A stretch of DNA of 64,000 nucleotides from G963665815 sp942492065. GTDB lineage: Bacteria; Cloacimonadota; Cloacimonadia; Cloacimonadales; JAIOQZ01. The stretch lies in the NCBI GenBank assembly GCA_942492065.1, contig CALODV010000013.1:1321749-1385748 (forward strand), read 5' to 3'. The notes below the pieces were generated by a model. The model was not told the origin of the DNA. It worked only from the letters and a program-made list of their open reading frames with translations, and did not search any database. Shown piece by piece: positions 17,567-26,176 of this stretch (positions are counted from its first letter, which is position 1; each line of letters opens with the position of its first letter). A program made the position numbers and the translations under genes.

Positions 17567-18715
17567 TCCGCTGGGACTGGAAAGTCAACCACAATAAATC
17601 ACGTTTCGTTTTTTTTTTCCAATCGTCATAAATTATACTTAGCAAATACAAATCCAGCAATAGACAATCTAAGAAGAAAAGTGAACACTTCAAACTGCAC
17701 ATACAAGACAATAACAAAATTTCTCTCATGTAATAATGATAAAACTGAATATGATATAATTTTTATTGATGAGTGTAGTACTGTAAGTAACACTGATATG
17801 TTTGAGTTTCTCAAAAAAGCTACTTTTAAATTGTTAATCTTAGTAGGGGATATTTATCAAATTGAGTCAATTTTATTTGGTAATTGGTTTCATTTAGCAA
17901 AATCGTTAGTATCAAGAAGTGCAGTATTCGAGTTAAACAAACCATATCGTAGTTCAGTACCAACTCTTATAAACCTTTGGAATGCAGTAAGAAATTTCGA
18001 AGACAGTATTCTCGAAATTATTGCAAAAAATCAAATATCCACAAAATTGTATCAATCAATATTCGAAAAAAGTTTTGAAGATGAGATTATCCTTTGTCTT
18101 AATTATAATGGATTATACGGTATAAACAATATTAACAGATTTTTGCAAAGTAACAATAAAAACAGTAAAGTATTGTGGGGAACTAATGTATTTAAGATTG
18201 ATGATCCAATAATATTTAATGAATCCGCAAGATTTTCACCCATAATATATAATAATCTTAAGGGAAAAATTGTCAATATTTCTAAAAATATAGACAAAAT
18301 AGTGTTTGATGTCGAAATAGATAAAGTTATAAATGAACTTGATGCACTTGATTACGATTTTGAGTTAATGCCAAATGCTAGTAATGGAAATTCAGTAATA
18401 CGTTTTAAAGTCGATAAACACATAACCAGCGACAATGATGAACATGATTCATCTTCAATTATCCCTTTTCAGGTAGCTTATGCGATATCGATGCATAAAG
18501 CACAGGGTTTAGAATACTCTTCAGTTAAAATTGTTATAACTGATGAAATTGAGGAAATGATCACGCATAATATCTTTTATACAGCTATTACTAGGGCAAA
18601 GCAAAAACTCAAAATATATTGGTCACCTGAAACGGAGAATAGAATATTAAGTAATTTCACAGATAGGTTTAACAAAAGGGATCTGTCAATTTTGAAATCA
18701 AGATTCAATTTATGA
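17567..18715 (+). pseudogene. C-terminal piece of SF1 (RecD-like) helicase
   Basis: Open in the same frame as the upstream piece once the IS and one GTTC copy are removed. It carries all remaining superfamily 1 motifs: the rest of Walker A (SAGTGKSTT), DEAD-like box IIFIDECSTVS, motif III LVGDIYQIES, motif IV NKPYRSS, motif V MHKAQGLEYSSV and motif VI FYTAITRAKQKLKIYW. These fit the RecD/Dda (SF1B) branch. Joined with the upstream pieces the protein would be about 900 residues with an unusual N-terminal region of about 500 residues. With the IS in place, no functional ATPase can be made. AT content seems higher than in neighbours, consistent with accessory DNA. Confidence 0.85.
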
Positions 18716-18783
18716 AAAAACTAACTATAATAGAAACGTCAAATACGATTTATCTTATTATTGATGTATAAAACATTAAAAAA

Positions 18784-18811
18784 AAGGCTGTGAAAACAAG
18801 TTCACAGCCTT
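18784..18811 (-). terminator. Terminator of the clpB-HPr operon
   Basis: Perfect 11-bp stem AAGGCTGTGAA/TTCACAGCCTT with a 6-base loop; on the minus strand it is followed by a run of Ts. It lies 20 bases after the HPr stop and may also end rightward transcripts from the helicase gene. Confidence 0.8.
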
Positions 18812-18831
18812 CTGTCTTTATAGACAATATG

Positions 18832-19104
18832 TCAAATATAAGCGTCTTCAAAATTGGAACTGAAAATTCCCATCAGGTCTTTGAGGAGAGTTTCTTCATC
18901 CGGTCCTGATACTTCGATCTCCAGTTTAGAACCATGTTCTGCTGCAAGACTCAATACTCCGAGAATGGATTTGCCATTTACTCTTATGTCATCTTTTGTA
19001 ATTGCCAGATCAGCACGATACTGCTGGGCAATCTGACACAAGAGTGCAGAAGGTCTGGCATGAAGCCCTAAGGGATTTTCAACTGTTACTTCTTTTTTAA
19101 TCAT
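18832..19104 (-). CDS. HPr-family phosphocarrier protein
   Basis: 90 residues, standard HPr length. The active-site histidine lies in NPLGLHARPS (residue 16) and the regulatory serine region is NGKSILGVLSLAA (about 44-56), so both PTS phosphotransfer and Ser phosphorylation by an HPr kinase are possible. No other PTS gene is in the window. It is encoded 45 bases downstream of clpB on the same strand and shares its terminator, so its expression may be linked to heat shock. Confidence 0.9.
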   Translation of the reverse strand: MIKKEVTVENPLGLHARPSALLCQIAQQYRADLAITKDDIRVNGKSILGVLSLAAEHGSKLEIEVSGPDEETLLKDLMGIFSSNFEDAYI

Positions 19105-19149
19105 GTCATTACCTTCATTTCCTGTTTTTAAATGTCAAATATTTTCTTT

Positions 19150-21720
19150 TCAGGCAGTCCTTTCAAATACAAATTCATGATTGAGAAAGTCTACATTTAC
19201 CGCTTTTACGTCCATGTTACCAATGATAAATCGTGATAACTCATTCTCAATATACTTCTGAATAGCGCGCTTGACAGGTCTTGCTCCATATTGCGGATCA
19301 TAACCGGTTTCAGCTATCTTGTTAAGAACATTCTCAGTATAAGTTAAATGAATTTCGTTATCCTGCAACCTTTTTACAAGATTGTCGAGCTGAAGTTTAA
19401 CAATTTTGCTTATCTGGCTGCTGTCCAGCTTGTGGAACATGATGATTTCATCCAATCTGTTTATAAATTCGGGTCTGAGATACCGCTTCATGATCTCCAT
19501 TATACTGTCTTCCACATCCTCAGGATTTTCCGCTTCAAAAATCAGATCAGATCCCATGTTAGAAGTCATGATAATCACAGTATTCTTGAAATCTACAGTT
19601 CTGCCTTTGCTGTCAGTCAGTCTTCCGTCATCCAGTATCTGAAGCAGAATGTTGAAAACATCAGAATGGGCTTTCTCAATCTCATCCAGCAGGATTACAC
19701 TGTAGGGTGATCTTCTGACTGTTTCTGTAAGGTATCCTCCCTGATCGTAGCCGACATATCCGGGAGGTGCACCAATCAATTTTGCCACAGAGTGTTTTTC
19801 CATGTACTCAGACATATCGATTCTGATCAGTGCTTTTTCGGTGTTGAACATAAAGTCAGCCAGAGTTTTTGCCAACTCTGTTTTTCCTACACCGGTAGGT
19901 CCGAGAAACAAAAACGAACCAATTGGTTTGGATGAGTCGGCTATTCCGGCTCTGGATCTTCTGATAGCATTACTCAAGGCTGTTATGCCTTTATCCTGTC
20001 CAATCATTCTTTCAGAGAGCTTCTGCTCCATTTTGAGTAGTTTATCCATCTCTCCCTGCACCAGTTTGGATACAGGAATTCCTGTCCATCGTGACACGAT
20101 AGTTGCAATGATCTCCTCGGAAATCTCTTCTTTAAGAAGCTGTTTATCAGAAGGTATCTCCTGAAGTTTCCCCTTCAGTTCAGTCAGTTTATTCTGCAGC
20201 TCAACCAGTTTTCCGTATTTTAGCTCTGCTACTTTGTTGTAGTCCCCTTGACGTTCGTAAATCTCTGCCTGAGATTTTACCGATTCTATCTGCTCGGATG
20301 TTGTTCCTATATCATTCAGAAGCTGCTTCTCGTAGTTCCAGCGAGCACGAAGATCTTTCTGCTTGTCTGAAAGCTCGGAAATCTGAGCTTTAACCATCTT
20401 TAGTTTTGATTCCGAAGCTTCACTCTTTTCCTGCTGGATAGATAGTTTTTCTATTTCAAGCTGCCTGATTTTTCTCTCAATCTCATCCAGTTCCTCAGGC
20501 AGGGAGTCAATTTGCATTTTAAGATAAGAACAGGCTTCATCCATAAGATCAATAGCTTTATCAGGAAGGAATCTGTCGGAAATATATCTATCTGAGAGCA
20601 CAGCACAGGCAACCAGTGATGAGTCAGTAATCTGAACCCCATGGTGAACTTCGTATTTATCTTTTATACCTCTGAGGATCGATATTGTGTCATCCAGAGT
20701 TGGTTCTTTTGCGTGAACAGGCTGGAAGCGTCTTTCAAGAGCGGAGTCCTTTTCTATATATTTTCTGTATTCATCCAGAGTGGTTGCTCCTATACAATGC
20801 AGGAATCCCCTTGCCAATGCCGGTTTAAGCATATTGGAGGCATCCACCGCGCCTTCTGCTGCACCAGCTCCAACAACTGTATGGAGCTCGTCGATAAACA
20901 GAATGATATTGCCTTCTGAGCTTTCGACTTCCTTTAAAACTGCTTTAAGTCTGTCCTCGAATTCACCTCGGAATTTTGCTCCGGCAATCAGTGATCCCAT
21001 ATCAAGTTCCAGGATAGTTTTGTTTTTTAACGGTTCAGGTACATCGTTATTGATGATTCTTCTGGCAAGTCCTTCAATAATTGCTGTTTTACCAACTCCC
21101 GGCTCACCAATAAGTACTGGATTGTTCTTCCTTCTACGCGACAGAATCTGAATTATCCTTCTTATTTCGTCATCACGTCCAATAACGGGATCGAGTTTAC
21201 CCTGTGATGCAAGCTCAGTCAGATTTCTTGTGTACTTTTTAAGTACCTGATACTTATTCTCAGGATTCTGATCAGTTACTCTCTGTGATCCTCTTATGTC
21301 TTTCAGGGCAGCAAGCAGTGCATCTTTTTTTATTCCGTAAGATTTCATTGTGGCAGCGGCATCTGTGGCTTTATCGATGAGGGAGAGCATTATGTGTTCG
21401 ATACTGATAAACTCGTCAGACATCGACTTTGCTTTTTTCTCGGAATCTCTTAGTATTGAATCCAGCTCCTGGGAAAGATAAGCCTGCTGCAGGTTTTGAA
21501 TCTTCGGGTATTTATTGAGACTTACCTGAAGCTGCTCTTGAAGCATATTAATGTCCACATCCATTTTCTTAAGCAGAGAATCTGCAAATGAATCTTCCGT
21601 ATTAAGCAATGAAAGCAGAAGATGAGGTGATTTTGCTTCCTGATGACCGTTTTCACGAGCGATCTGGACAGAATTCTGAATTACTTCCTGAGATTTCACT
21701 GTAAATTTTGAAAAGTTCAT
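19150..21720 (-). CDS. clpB: ATP-dependent disaggregase ClpB
   Basis: 856 residues from the ATG at 21720, preceded by GGAGG; an in-frame ATG ten codons upstream has no site. Order: Clp N-domain (FTVKSQEVIQNSVQIARENGHQEAKSPHLLLSLL), first AAA+ module with GEPGVGKT and IILFIDELHTVVGAG, a coiled-coil middle domain (about 400-520), second AAA+ module with GPTGVGKTE and VILLDEIEKAH, and the ClpB C-domain (GARPVKRAIQKYIEN). It dissolves protein aggregates with DnaK in the cytoplasm. The upstream region carries a promoter and a CIRCE operator, so regulation by HrcA is likely. Confidence 0.97.
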   Translation of the reverse strand: MNFSKFTVKSQEVIQNSVQIARENGHQEAKSPHLLLSLLNTEDSFADSLLKKMDVDINMLQEQLQVSLNKYPKIQNLQQAYLSQELDSILRDSEKKAKSMSDEFISIEHIMLSLIDKATDAAATMKSYGIKKDALLAALKDIRGSQRVTDQNPENKYQVLKKYTRNLTELASQGKLDPVIGRDDEIRRIIQILSRRRKNNPVLIGEPGVGKTAIIEGLARRIINNDVPEPLKNKTILELDMGSLIAGAKFRGEFEDRLKAVLKEVESSEGNIILFIDELHTVVGAGAAEGAVDASNMLKPALARGFLHCIGATTLDEYRKYIEKDSALERRFQPVHAKEPTLDDTISILRGIKDKYEVHHGVQITDSSLVACAVLSDRYISDRFLPDKAIDLMDEACSYLKMQIDSLPEELDEIERKIRQLEIEKLSIQQEKSEASESKLKMVKAQISELSDKQKDLRARWNYEKQLLNDIGTTSEQIESVKSQAEIYERQGDYNKVAELKYGKLVELQNKLTELKGKLQEIPSDKQLLKEEISEEIIATIVSRWTGIPVSKLVQGEMDKLLKMEQKLSERMIGQDKGITALSNAIRRSRAGIADSSKPIGSFLFLGPTGVGKTELAKTLADFMFNTEKALIRIDMSEYMEKHSVAKLIGAPPGYVGYDQGGYLTETVRRSPYSVILLDEIEKAHSDVFNILLQILDDGRLTDSKGRTVDFKNTVIIMTSNMGSDLIFEAENPEDVEDSIMEIMKRYLRPEFINRLDEIIMFHKLDSSQISKIVKLQLDNLVKRLQDNEIHLTYTENVLNKIAETGYDPQYGARPVKRAIQKYIENELSRFIIGNMDVKAVNVDFLNHEFVFERTA

Positions 21721-21750
21721 TTTTCCTCCATTTTTGTTTTCTTTACCCAA

Positions 21751-21778
21751 AAGATAATCAGTCTGTGATCAGTGTCAA
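21751..21778 (-). promoter_or_regulatory. Promoter of clpB
   Basis: Read leftward: TTGACA (21778-21773), 16-base spacer, TATCTT (21756-21751), about 30 bases before the ATG of clpB. It lies just inside the CIRCE element. Confidence 0.6.
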
Positions 21779-21785
21779 GTAAAAA

Positions 21786-21812
21786 TTAGCACTCTTCATT
21801 ATTGACTGCTAA
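21786..21812. promoter_or_regulatory. CIRCE operator (HrcA-binding site)
   Basis: TTAGCACTC - 9 bases - GACTGCTAA. The consensus is TTAGCACTC-N9-GAGTGCTAA, so there is one mismatch. It is placed between the divergent promoters of clpB and the Cache lipoprotein, 7 bases from the clpB -35 box. HrcA bound here could repress one or both genes until heat shock. Confidence 0.85.
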
Positions 21813-21823
21813 AATTCAAAATC

Positions 21824-21853
21824 TTGACATTTCTCGACCGTTTTTCCTATCTT
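21824..21853 (+). promoter_or_regulatory. Promoter of the Cache lipoprotein gene
   Basis: TTGACA at 21824-21829, 18-base spacer, TATCTT at 21848-21853, 25 bases before the ATG. Its -10 is the same as that of the divergent clpB promoter. Confidence 0.55.
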
Positions 21854-21878
21854 ATCGAAAATGCAAGGAGAAAACTAT

Positions 21879-22628
21879 ATGAAGAGAATTTTTATATTAT
21901 CATTTATCTTTATACTTCTGGTAATAACTGTTTCCTGTTCAACAGAGGCTAAAATAGCTGCCTCAAGGATTATACTGGATGATGCAATTAATCGTTCTGA
22001 AGGTTTTATAGCCGGGGAGTTAACCCGATTACAGAATATTGCAGAATCAGCAATAGCCAAGGAAGGTGATTGGGAGAATATTTTGAATGCCCTGAAGGAT
22101 GATCCTGAAAAAATAGCTGCCTTATACTGGTATGCCTTACCTAACGGTTCATATTATACTTCGGAAAAGGGCAAAGTTAAGGCTAATCTGAGTGACAGGG
22201 CTTACTTCCCTACTTTGCTTGAAGGTAAAGATGTAGTTGGGTATCCGATTATTGGTAAAACAAGCGGAAAGAAATCATTTGTTGTTGCGGTACCTGTTAT
22301 TATTAACGGTAAGGTCACCGGTATTGTTGCTTCTTCAATATATCTCGATGATTTCTGGATGCGTATCAAGGAAAATATTACTATCCCTGAGCATATGGAT
22401 TTCTATGCAGTTAACAGTCAGGGAATAGCTATGTTTGATTTCGAAAAGCGGGACTATTGTCTCGTAAATGTATTTGAATTAGATTCTTATACTCTTTCGG
22501 ATGCTGTAAAAAAGATTATTGTTTCTGATAAAGGTCATGTTGAGTATGAGTGGAATGATAAGGTGAAGCTGGCAGTGTACAAAAAATCTGAAATTTCAGA
22601 TTGGCGTTATGTGCTTTCATTTTATTAA
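21879..22628 (+). CDS. Lipoprotein with a periplasmic Cache sensor domain
   Basis: 249 residues from the ATG at 21879, preceded by AAGGAG (an in-frame ATG at 21861 is less likely). Lipobox ITVSC at about 17-21. The rest is a Cache-type ligand-binding domain: YWYALPNGSYYTSEKGK, LSDRAYFPTLLEGK, SFVVAVPVIINGKVTGIVASSIYLDDFW, patterns usually seen in chemoreceptors and kinases. Here it stands alone without any signalling part, so it would bind a small ligand at the membrane and must work with another protein. It is divergent from clpB across a CIRCE site. Confidence 0.75.
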   Translation: MKRIFILSFIFILLVITVSCSTEAKIAASRIILDDAINRSEGFIAGELTRLQNIAESAIAKEGDWENILNALKDDPEKIAALYWYALPNGSYYTSEKGKVKANLSDRAYFPTLLEGKDVVGYPIIGKTSGKKSFVVAVPVIINGKVTGIVASSIYLDDFWMRIKENITIPEHMDFYAVNSQGIAMFDFEKRDYCLVNVFELDSYTLSDAVKKIIVSDKGHVEYEWNDKVKLAVYKKSEISDWRYVLSFY

Positions 22629-22750
22629 AAAGCAGAAAGCCTTGAGATTTGTTTTACAATATCACTACATATTGCTTGACACAGGATATATTTTAAAAAA
22701 AATCAGCAAAGATTTTAGTAATGATTAATATACAAAACTAAGGTGGAATA

Positions 22751-23749
22751 ATGGGATCAAGAATAGAAAAAATAGAGTTTGTTTTTCCTGAAGGTGAAGT
22801 CACAAATCAGTATCTGGAAGATAAGTTTAAAAAATGGAAATCCAGCAAAGTATTCAAGAAAACAGGAATCAGAAGCAGACATGTAGTATCAGAAAACGAA
22901 ACAGCTCTTGATCTGGCTATTAAAGCCGGAAACAAGATACTGGAAGATTTCAATAAAGATGATATTGACTTTTTGGTGTATTGTACACAGAGTCCAGAAT
23001 ATTATCTTCCATCCGGGGCATGTATTCTCCAGGATAAGTTGGGTCTAAAAGACAGTATAGGAGCTTTTGACTTCAATCTTGGTTGTTCAGGTTTTGTATA
23101 TGGTCTGGCAATGATAAAAGGACTCATTAGTGCCGGAGTTGCCAGAAATGTATTATTCATCACTGCAGAAACATATTCAAAATACATAAATGAAAATGAT
23201 CTGGCGAACAGAACAATTTTCGGAGATGCAGCCACAGCTACAATAATTTCCCAGTCTGATAAGGAACATTTACTTGAGTTCTCTCTTGGGACTGACGGTT
23301 CCGGTGCGGATAATCTTATTGTTAAAAACGGTGGAACGAGAAATCGCTATAATCCCGAACTCATTGCTGAAGATGATGGACAGGGTAATTTCAGATCCGA
23401 TAATGACATCTACATGAATGGACCTGATATATTTAATTTTACTATCAGCCATGTTCCTGTAACTTTCAAGAACACATTGAGTATAAATAATCTTGATATC
23501 AATGATATTGATTATTTTGTATTTCATCAGGCAAACAAATATATGTTGAACTATTTGAAGGATTTGTGTGAAATTCCCAAGGAAAAATTCTTCCTCAGCA
23601 TGGAAGAAACAGGTAACACAGTCTCTTCTACCATACCAATAGCCTTGAAAAAACTTCTGGATTCCGGTGAAATAGTTAAAGGAAACAAAGTAATGTTACT
23701 TGGTTTTGGTGTCGGGTATTCCTGGGGTGGAACAATCATAGAAATTTAA
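22751..23749 (+). CDS. 3-oxoacyl-ACP synthase III (FabH-like)
   Basis: 332 residues, full length for KAS III. Catalytic Cys in FNLGCSGFVYG (about 115), His in FVFHQANKYML and Asn in EETGNTVSSTIP, the complete Cys-His-Asn triad. C-terminal LLGFGVGYSWGGTII is family-typical. It condenses an acyl-CoA with malonyl-ACP; in accessory clusters such enzymes make dedicated acyl chains. AAGGTGG precedes the ATG. It is the first gene of a tight cluster (11 bases to the ACP gene), which argues for a special role rather than general fatty-acid synthesis. Confidence 0.88.
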   Translation: MGSRIEKIEFVFPEGEVTNQYLEDKFKKWKSSKVFKKTGIRSRHVVSENETALDLAIKAGNKILEDFNKDDIDFLVYCTQSPEYYLPSGACILQDKLGLKDSIGAFDFNLGCSGFVYGLAMIKGLISAGVARNVLFITAETYSKYINENDLANRTIFGDAATATIISQSDKEHLLEFSLGTDGSGADNLIVKNGGTRNRYNPELIAEDDGQGNFRSDNDIYMNGPDIFNFTISHVPVTFKNTLSINNLDINDIDYFVFHQANKYMLNYLKDLCEIPKEKFFLSMEETGNTVSSTIPIALKKLLDSGEIVKGNKVMLLGFGVGYSWGGTIIEI

Positions 23750-23760
23750 AGGAGAATATA

Positions 23761-23994
23761 ATGACAAAGAAAGAATTTTTAGCAGAAATTATCGAAGTTT
23801 TAGAACTTGAAGAAGATGAGCTTGATTTAGATACAAATCTTGATGATGTAGAAGATTATGACTCATTTGCAGTTCTCAGTATCATTGCATTTGTACATAA
23901 AAAATTCGGAATTCAATTCAAAGCAAATCAACTGCAGGAATTAGGATCAATCAATGATCTGATCAAATTAATTGGAGAAGATAAGTTTGAATAG
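23761..23994 (+). CDS. Acyl carrier protein
   Basis: 77 residues, strongly acidic, four-helix ACP pattern. The serine for 4'-phosphopantetheine is in DYDSFAVLSIIAFV (the usual DSL is here DSF). AAGGAG precedes the ATG. It is flanked by a FabH-like synthase and an SDR and followed by an MBOAT gene, so it could carry the acyl group both during synthesis and on delivery to the acyltransferase, as DltC does for DltB (inference). Confidence 0.88.
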   Translation: MTKKEFLAEIIEVLELEEDELDLDTNLDDVEDYDSFAVLSIIAFVHKKFGIQFKANQLQELGSINDLIKLIGEDKFE

Positions 23995-24745
23995 CGAATT
24001 CCTGAATGGAAAAACTGTAATTGTCAGCGGTGCAACCGGAGGCATTGGTGAAGCTTGCGTACTTAAGCTTGCTGAATACGGTGCCAGAGTTGTACTGGTT
24101 GGGCGTAATAAGGAAAAACTTAACATTGTTCTGGAAAAATTGGGGGATGATAAGCATATCTCGGTTGCCGTGGATTTCAGTGATGAAGATAACATAACTT
24201 CGGAAGTGAAATCTGTTTTTGCTGAAATCGGAGAAATTCACGGTTTTATCCATGCTGCAGGTTATGAGATAACCAAACCCCTTAGAAAGACAAAGAGAGA
24301 AGATTTTCGCAATCTGTTAGATATTAATTCTCTTTCTGCATTCAGTTTTGTGAAAGCTATTGCCGGATTAAAGAAGAATAAAGTGGATTCAGTTTCTTTT
24401 GTCCTGATTTCCAGCGTAATGGGTACATTGGGAGAAAGAGGTAAAATAGCATATTGTGCATCAAAGGGTGCAATAATCAGTGCAGTAAAAGCAATTGCTC
24501 TTGAGATTTCTGATAAAGGTCATAGGATAAACTCGGTATCACCCGGGATTGTTGAGACTGATCTGGTGAAGGAAATGATGGCAGAATACCCTGAGGATAT
24601 GCGGGACAACATATACAAGATGCATCCTCTGGGAATTGGTCAGCCGGAAGATGTTGCTGAAATATGCTCTTTTCTGGTGTCTGATAAATCACGGTGGATT
24701 ACCGGTACAGATATTCTTATTGATGGAGGTTATTCCGCAAAATAG
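23987..24745 (+). CDS. Short-chain dehydrogenase/reductase (FabG-like)
   Basis: Classical SDR of about 252 residues. The start is probably TTG at 23987, because GGAG (23974-23977) lies 9 bases upstream; this overlaps the ACP stop by 8 bases. Cofactor motif SGATGGIGEA, NAG-like HAAGYE, catalytic SSVMG...YCASKGA (Ser-Tyr-Lys) and NSVSPGIVETDL. It would reduce a 3-oxoacyl-ACP to the 3-hydroxy form with NADPH, the step after the FabH-like synthase. No dehydratase or enoyl reductase is in the cluster. Confidence 0.87.
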   Translation: MNSEFLNGKTVIVSGATGGIGEACVLKLAEYGARVVLVGRNKEKLNIVLEKLGDDKHISVAVDFSDEDNITSEVKSVFAEIGEIHGFIHAAGYEITKPLRKTKREDFRNLLDINSLSAFSFVKAIAGLKKNKVDSVSFVLISSVMGTLGERGKIAYCASKGAIISAVKAIALEISDKGHRINSVSPGIVETDLVKEMMAEYPEDMRDNIYKMHPLGIGQPEDVAEICSFLVSDKSRWITGTDILIDGGYSAK

Positions 24746-24748
24746 AAT

Positions 24749-26176
24749 ATGTTATTTAATTCAATTAGTTTTTTATTATTTTTCCCAATAGTCTGTATAG
24801 CTTATTTTGCAACTCCATTCAAATTCAGATGGGCATTGCTGCTTGGAGCCAGCTATTATTTCTACATGTGCTGGAAACCGGAATATGCCCTGCTGCTTGC
24901 TCTGGTTACACTGGTAAATTATACAGGTGGTATGCTGATTGCAAAATCAGAAAACAGCAAGTTCAGAAAAGGTGTGCTTATCTCATCCATTGTGACGAGT
25001 TTGGCATTCCTGTATTATTATAAATATTTTAATTTCTTTGGCAGATCAATCAATTCTATACTTGATATGCTTAACCTGTCTATGCAGGTTCCTTTACCGC
25101 ATATTATCCTGCCCGTGGGAATTTCTTTTTTCACGTTCCAGGCGCTGAGTTATACCATTGATGTATACAAAGGTAATTTGAAGGCAGAGAAGCATCTTGG
25201 GATTTTTGCTCTTTTTGTTTCTTTCTTTCCGCAGCTTGTGGCAGGTCCGATTGAAAGAGCAACTCATCTGCTTCCGCAATTCTATGAAAAGCATAAATTC
25301 AATGGAGATATGGCAATACAAGGTCTGAGACTGATGTTATGGGGATTTTTCAAGAAGATTGTTATAGCAGATCGCGTTTCAGTTTATGTGGATTCGGTTT
25401 ACAACAACCATTTGCATCATAGTGGTCTGTCATATATTGTTGCCACTATACTCTTTGCATTTCAGATATACTGCGATTTCTCAGGATATTCCGATCTTGC
25501 CAGAGGTTCTGCAAGAATAATGGGTTACAGATTGATGGTGAACTTCAGATTGCCTTATCTGTCTGTAAATGTTACCAAATACTGGCAGAATAACCATATA
25601 TCATTAACTACCTGGTTGAAGGATTATGTATATTTTCCTCTGGTGGAAAAGAAACCTACAATTTTCCAGATGTGTAAGATAACATTCTTTACATTCCTGC
25701 TGAGTGGTCTATGGCACGGAGCAGACTGGACTTTTGTTATCTGGGGGATATGGCAGGCAGCATTTCTGATCTTTGATATCCTGGTAAGGAAGCGTAAGAA
25801 GAAAATCGATAAATGGCTCAAGAAAAAGAAACTGATCGCAATTATTGATTCCTTGAGAATAGCACTGACTTTCGTCATCATCTCGCTTGGTCTGGTATTC
25901 TTCAGGGCAGCAAATATATCTCAGGCAACCGATATTCTTACCGGAATTCTAACCCTTAAGTCCGGAGGTTTGTTTAAGGATGCTGAGACATTATTGTATG
26001 CTTTTGCAGGTATTATGATTCTATTAATAGTTGAGTCTAAGCCTGAGCTTGATTTCAACCAGTATATGGAGAAAAAAATGCCGGCATTAAGATGGTCAGC
26101 TTATATAGTTATTATGGTCTCAATAATGGTAATGGGGGTTTTTGATGCATCACAGTTCATCTACTTCCAATTCTAG
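24749..26176 (+). CDS. MBOAT-family membrane O-acyltransferase (AlgI/DltB-like)
   Basis: 475 residues with about ten to eleven membrane helices. Family motifs: LPVGISFFTFQALSYTID, FPQLVAGPIERA, YCDFSGYSDLARG, NNHISLTTWLKDYVYFPL and the catalytic histidine in LLSGLWHGADWTFVIWG. These proteins move acyl groups from a cytoplasmic donor across the inner membrane onto a polysaccharide or similar acceptor. The start ATG is 3 bases after the SDR stop, and its end overlaps the SGNH gene. The neighbouring ACP makes an ACP-linked donor likely (inference). Confidence 0.93.
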   Translation: MLFNSISFLLFFPIVCIAYFATPFKFRWALLLGASYYFYMCWKPEYALLLALVTLVNYTGGMLIAKSENSKFRKGVLISSIVTSLAFLYYYKYFNFFGRSINSILDMLNLSMQVPLPHIILPVGISFFTFQALSYTIDVYKGNLKAEKHLGIFALFVSFFPQLVAGPIERATHLLPQFYEKHKFNGDMAIQGLRLMLWGFFKKIVIADRVSVYVDSVYNNHLHHSGLSYIVATILFAFQIYCDFSGYSDLARGSARIMGYRLMVNFRLPYLSVNVTKYWQNNHISLTTWLKDYVYFPLVEKKPTIFQMCKITFFTFLLSGLWHGADWTFVIWGIWQAAFLIFDILVRKRKKKIDKWLKKKKLIAIIDSLRIALTFVIISLGLVFFRAANISQATDILTGILTLKSGGLFKDAETLLYAFAGIMILLIVESKPELDFNQYMEKKMPALRWSAYIVIMVSIMVMGVFDASQFIYFQF

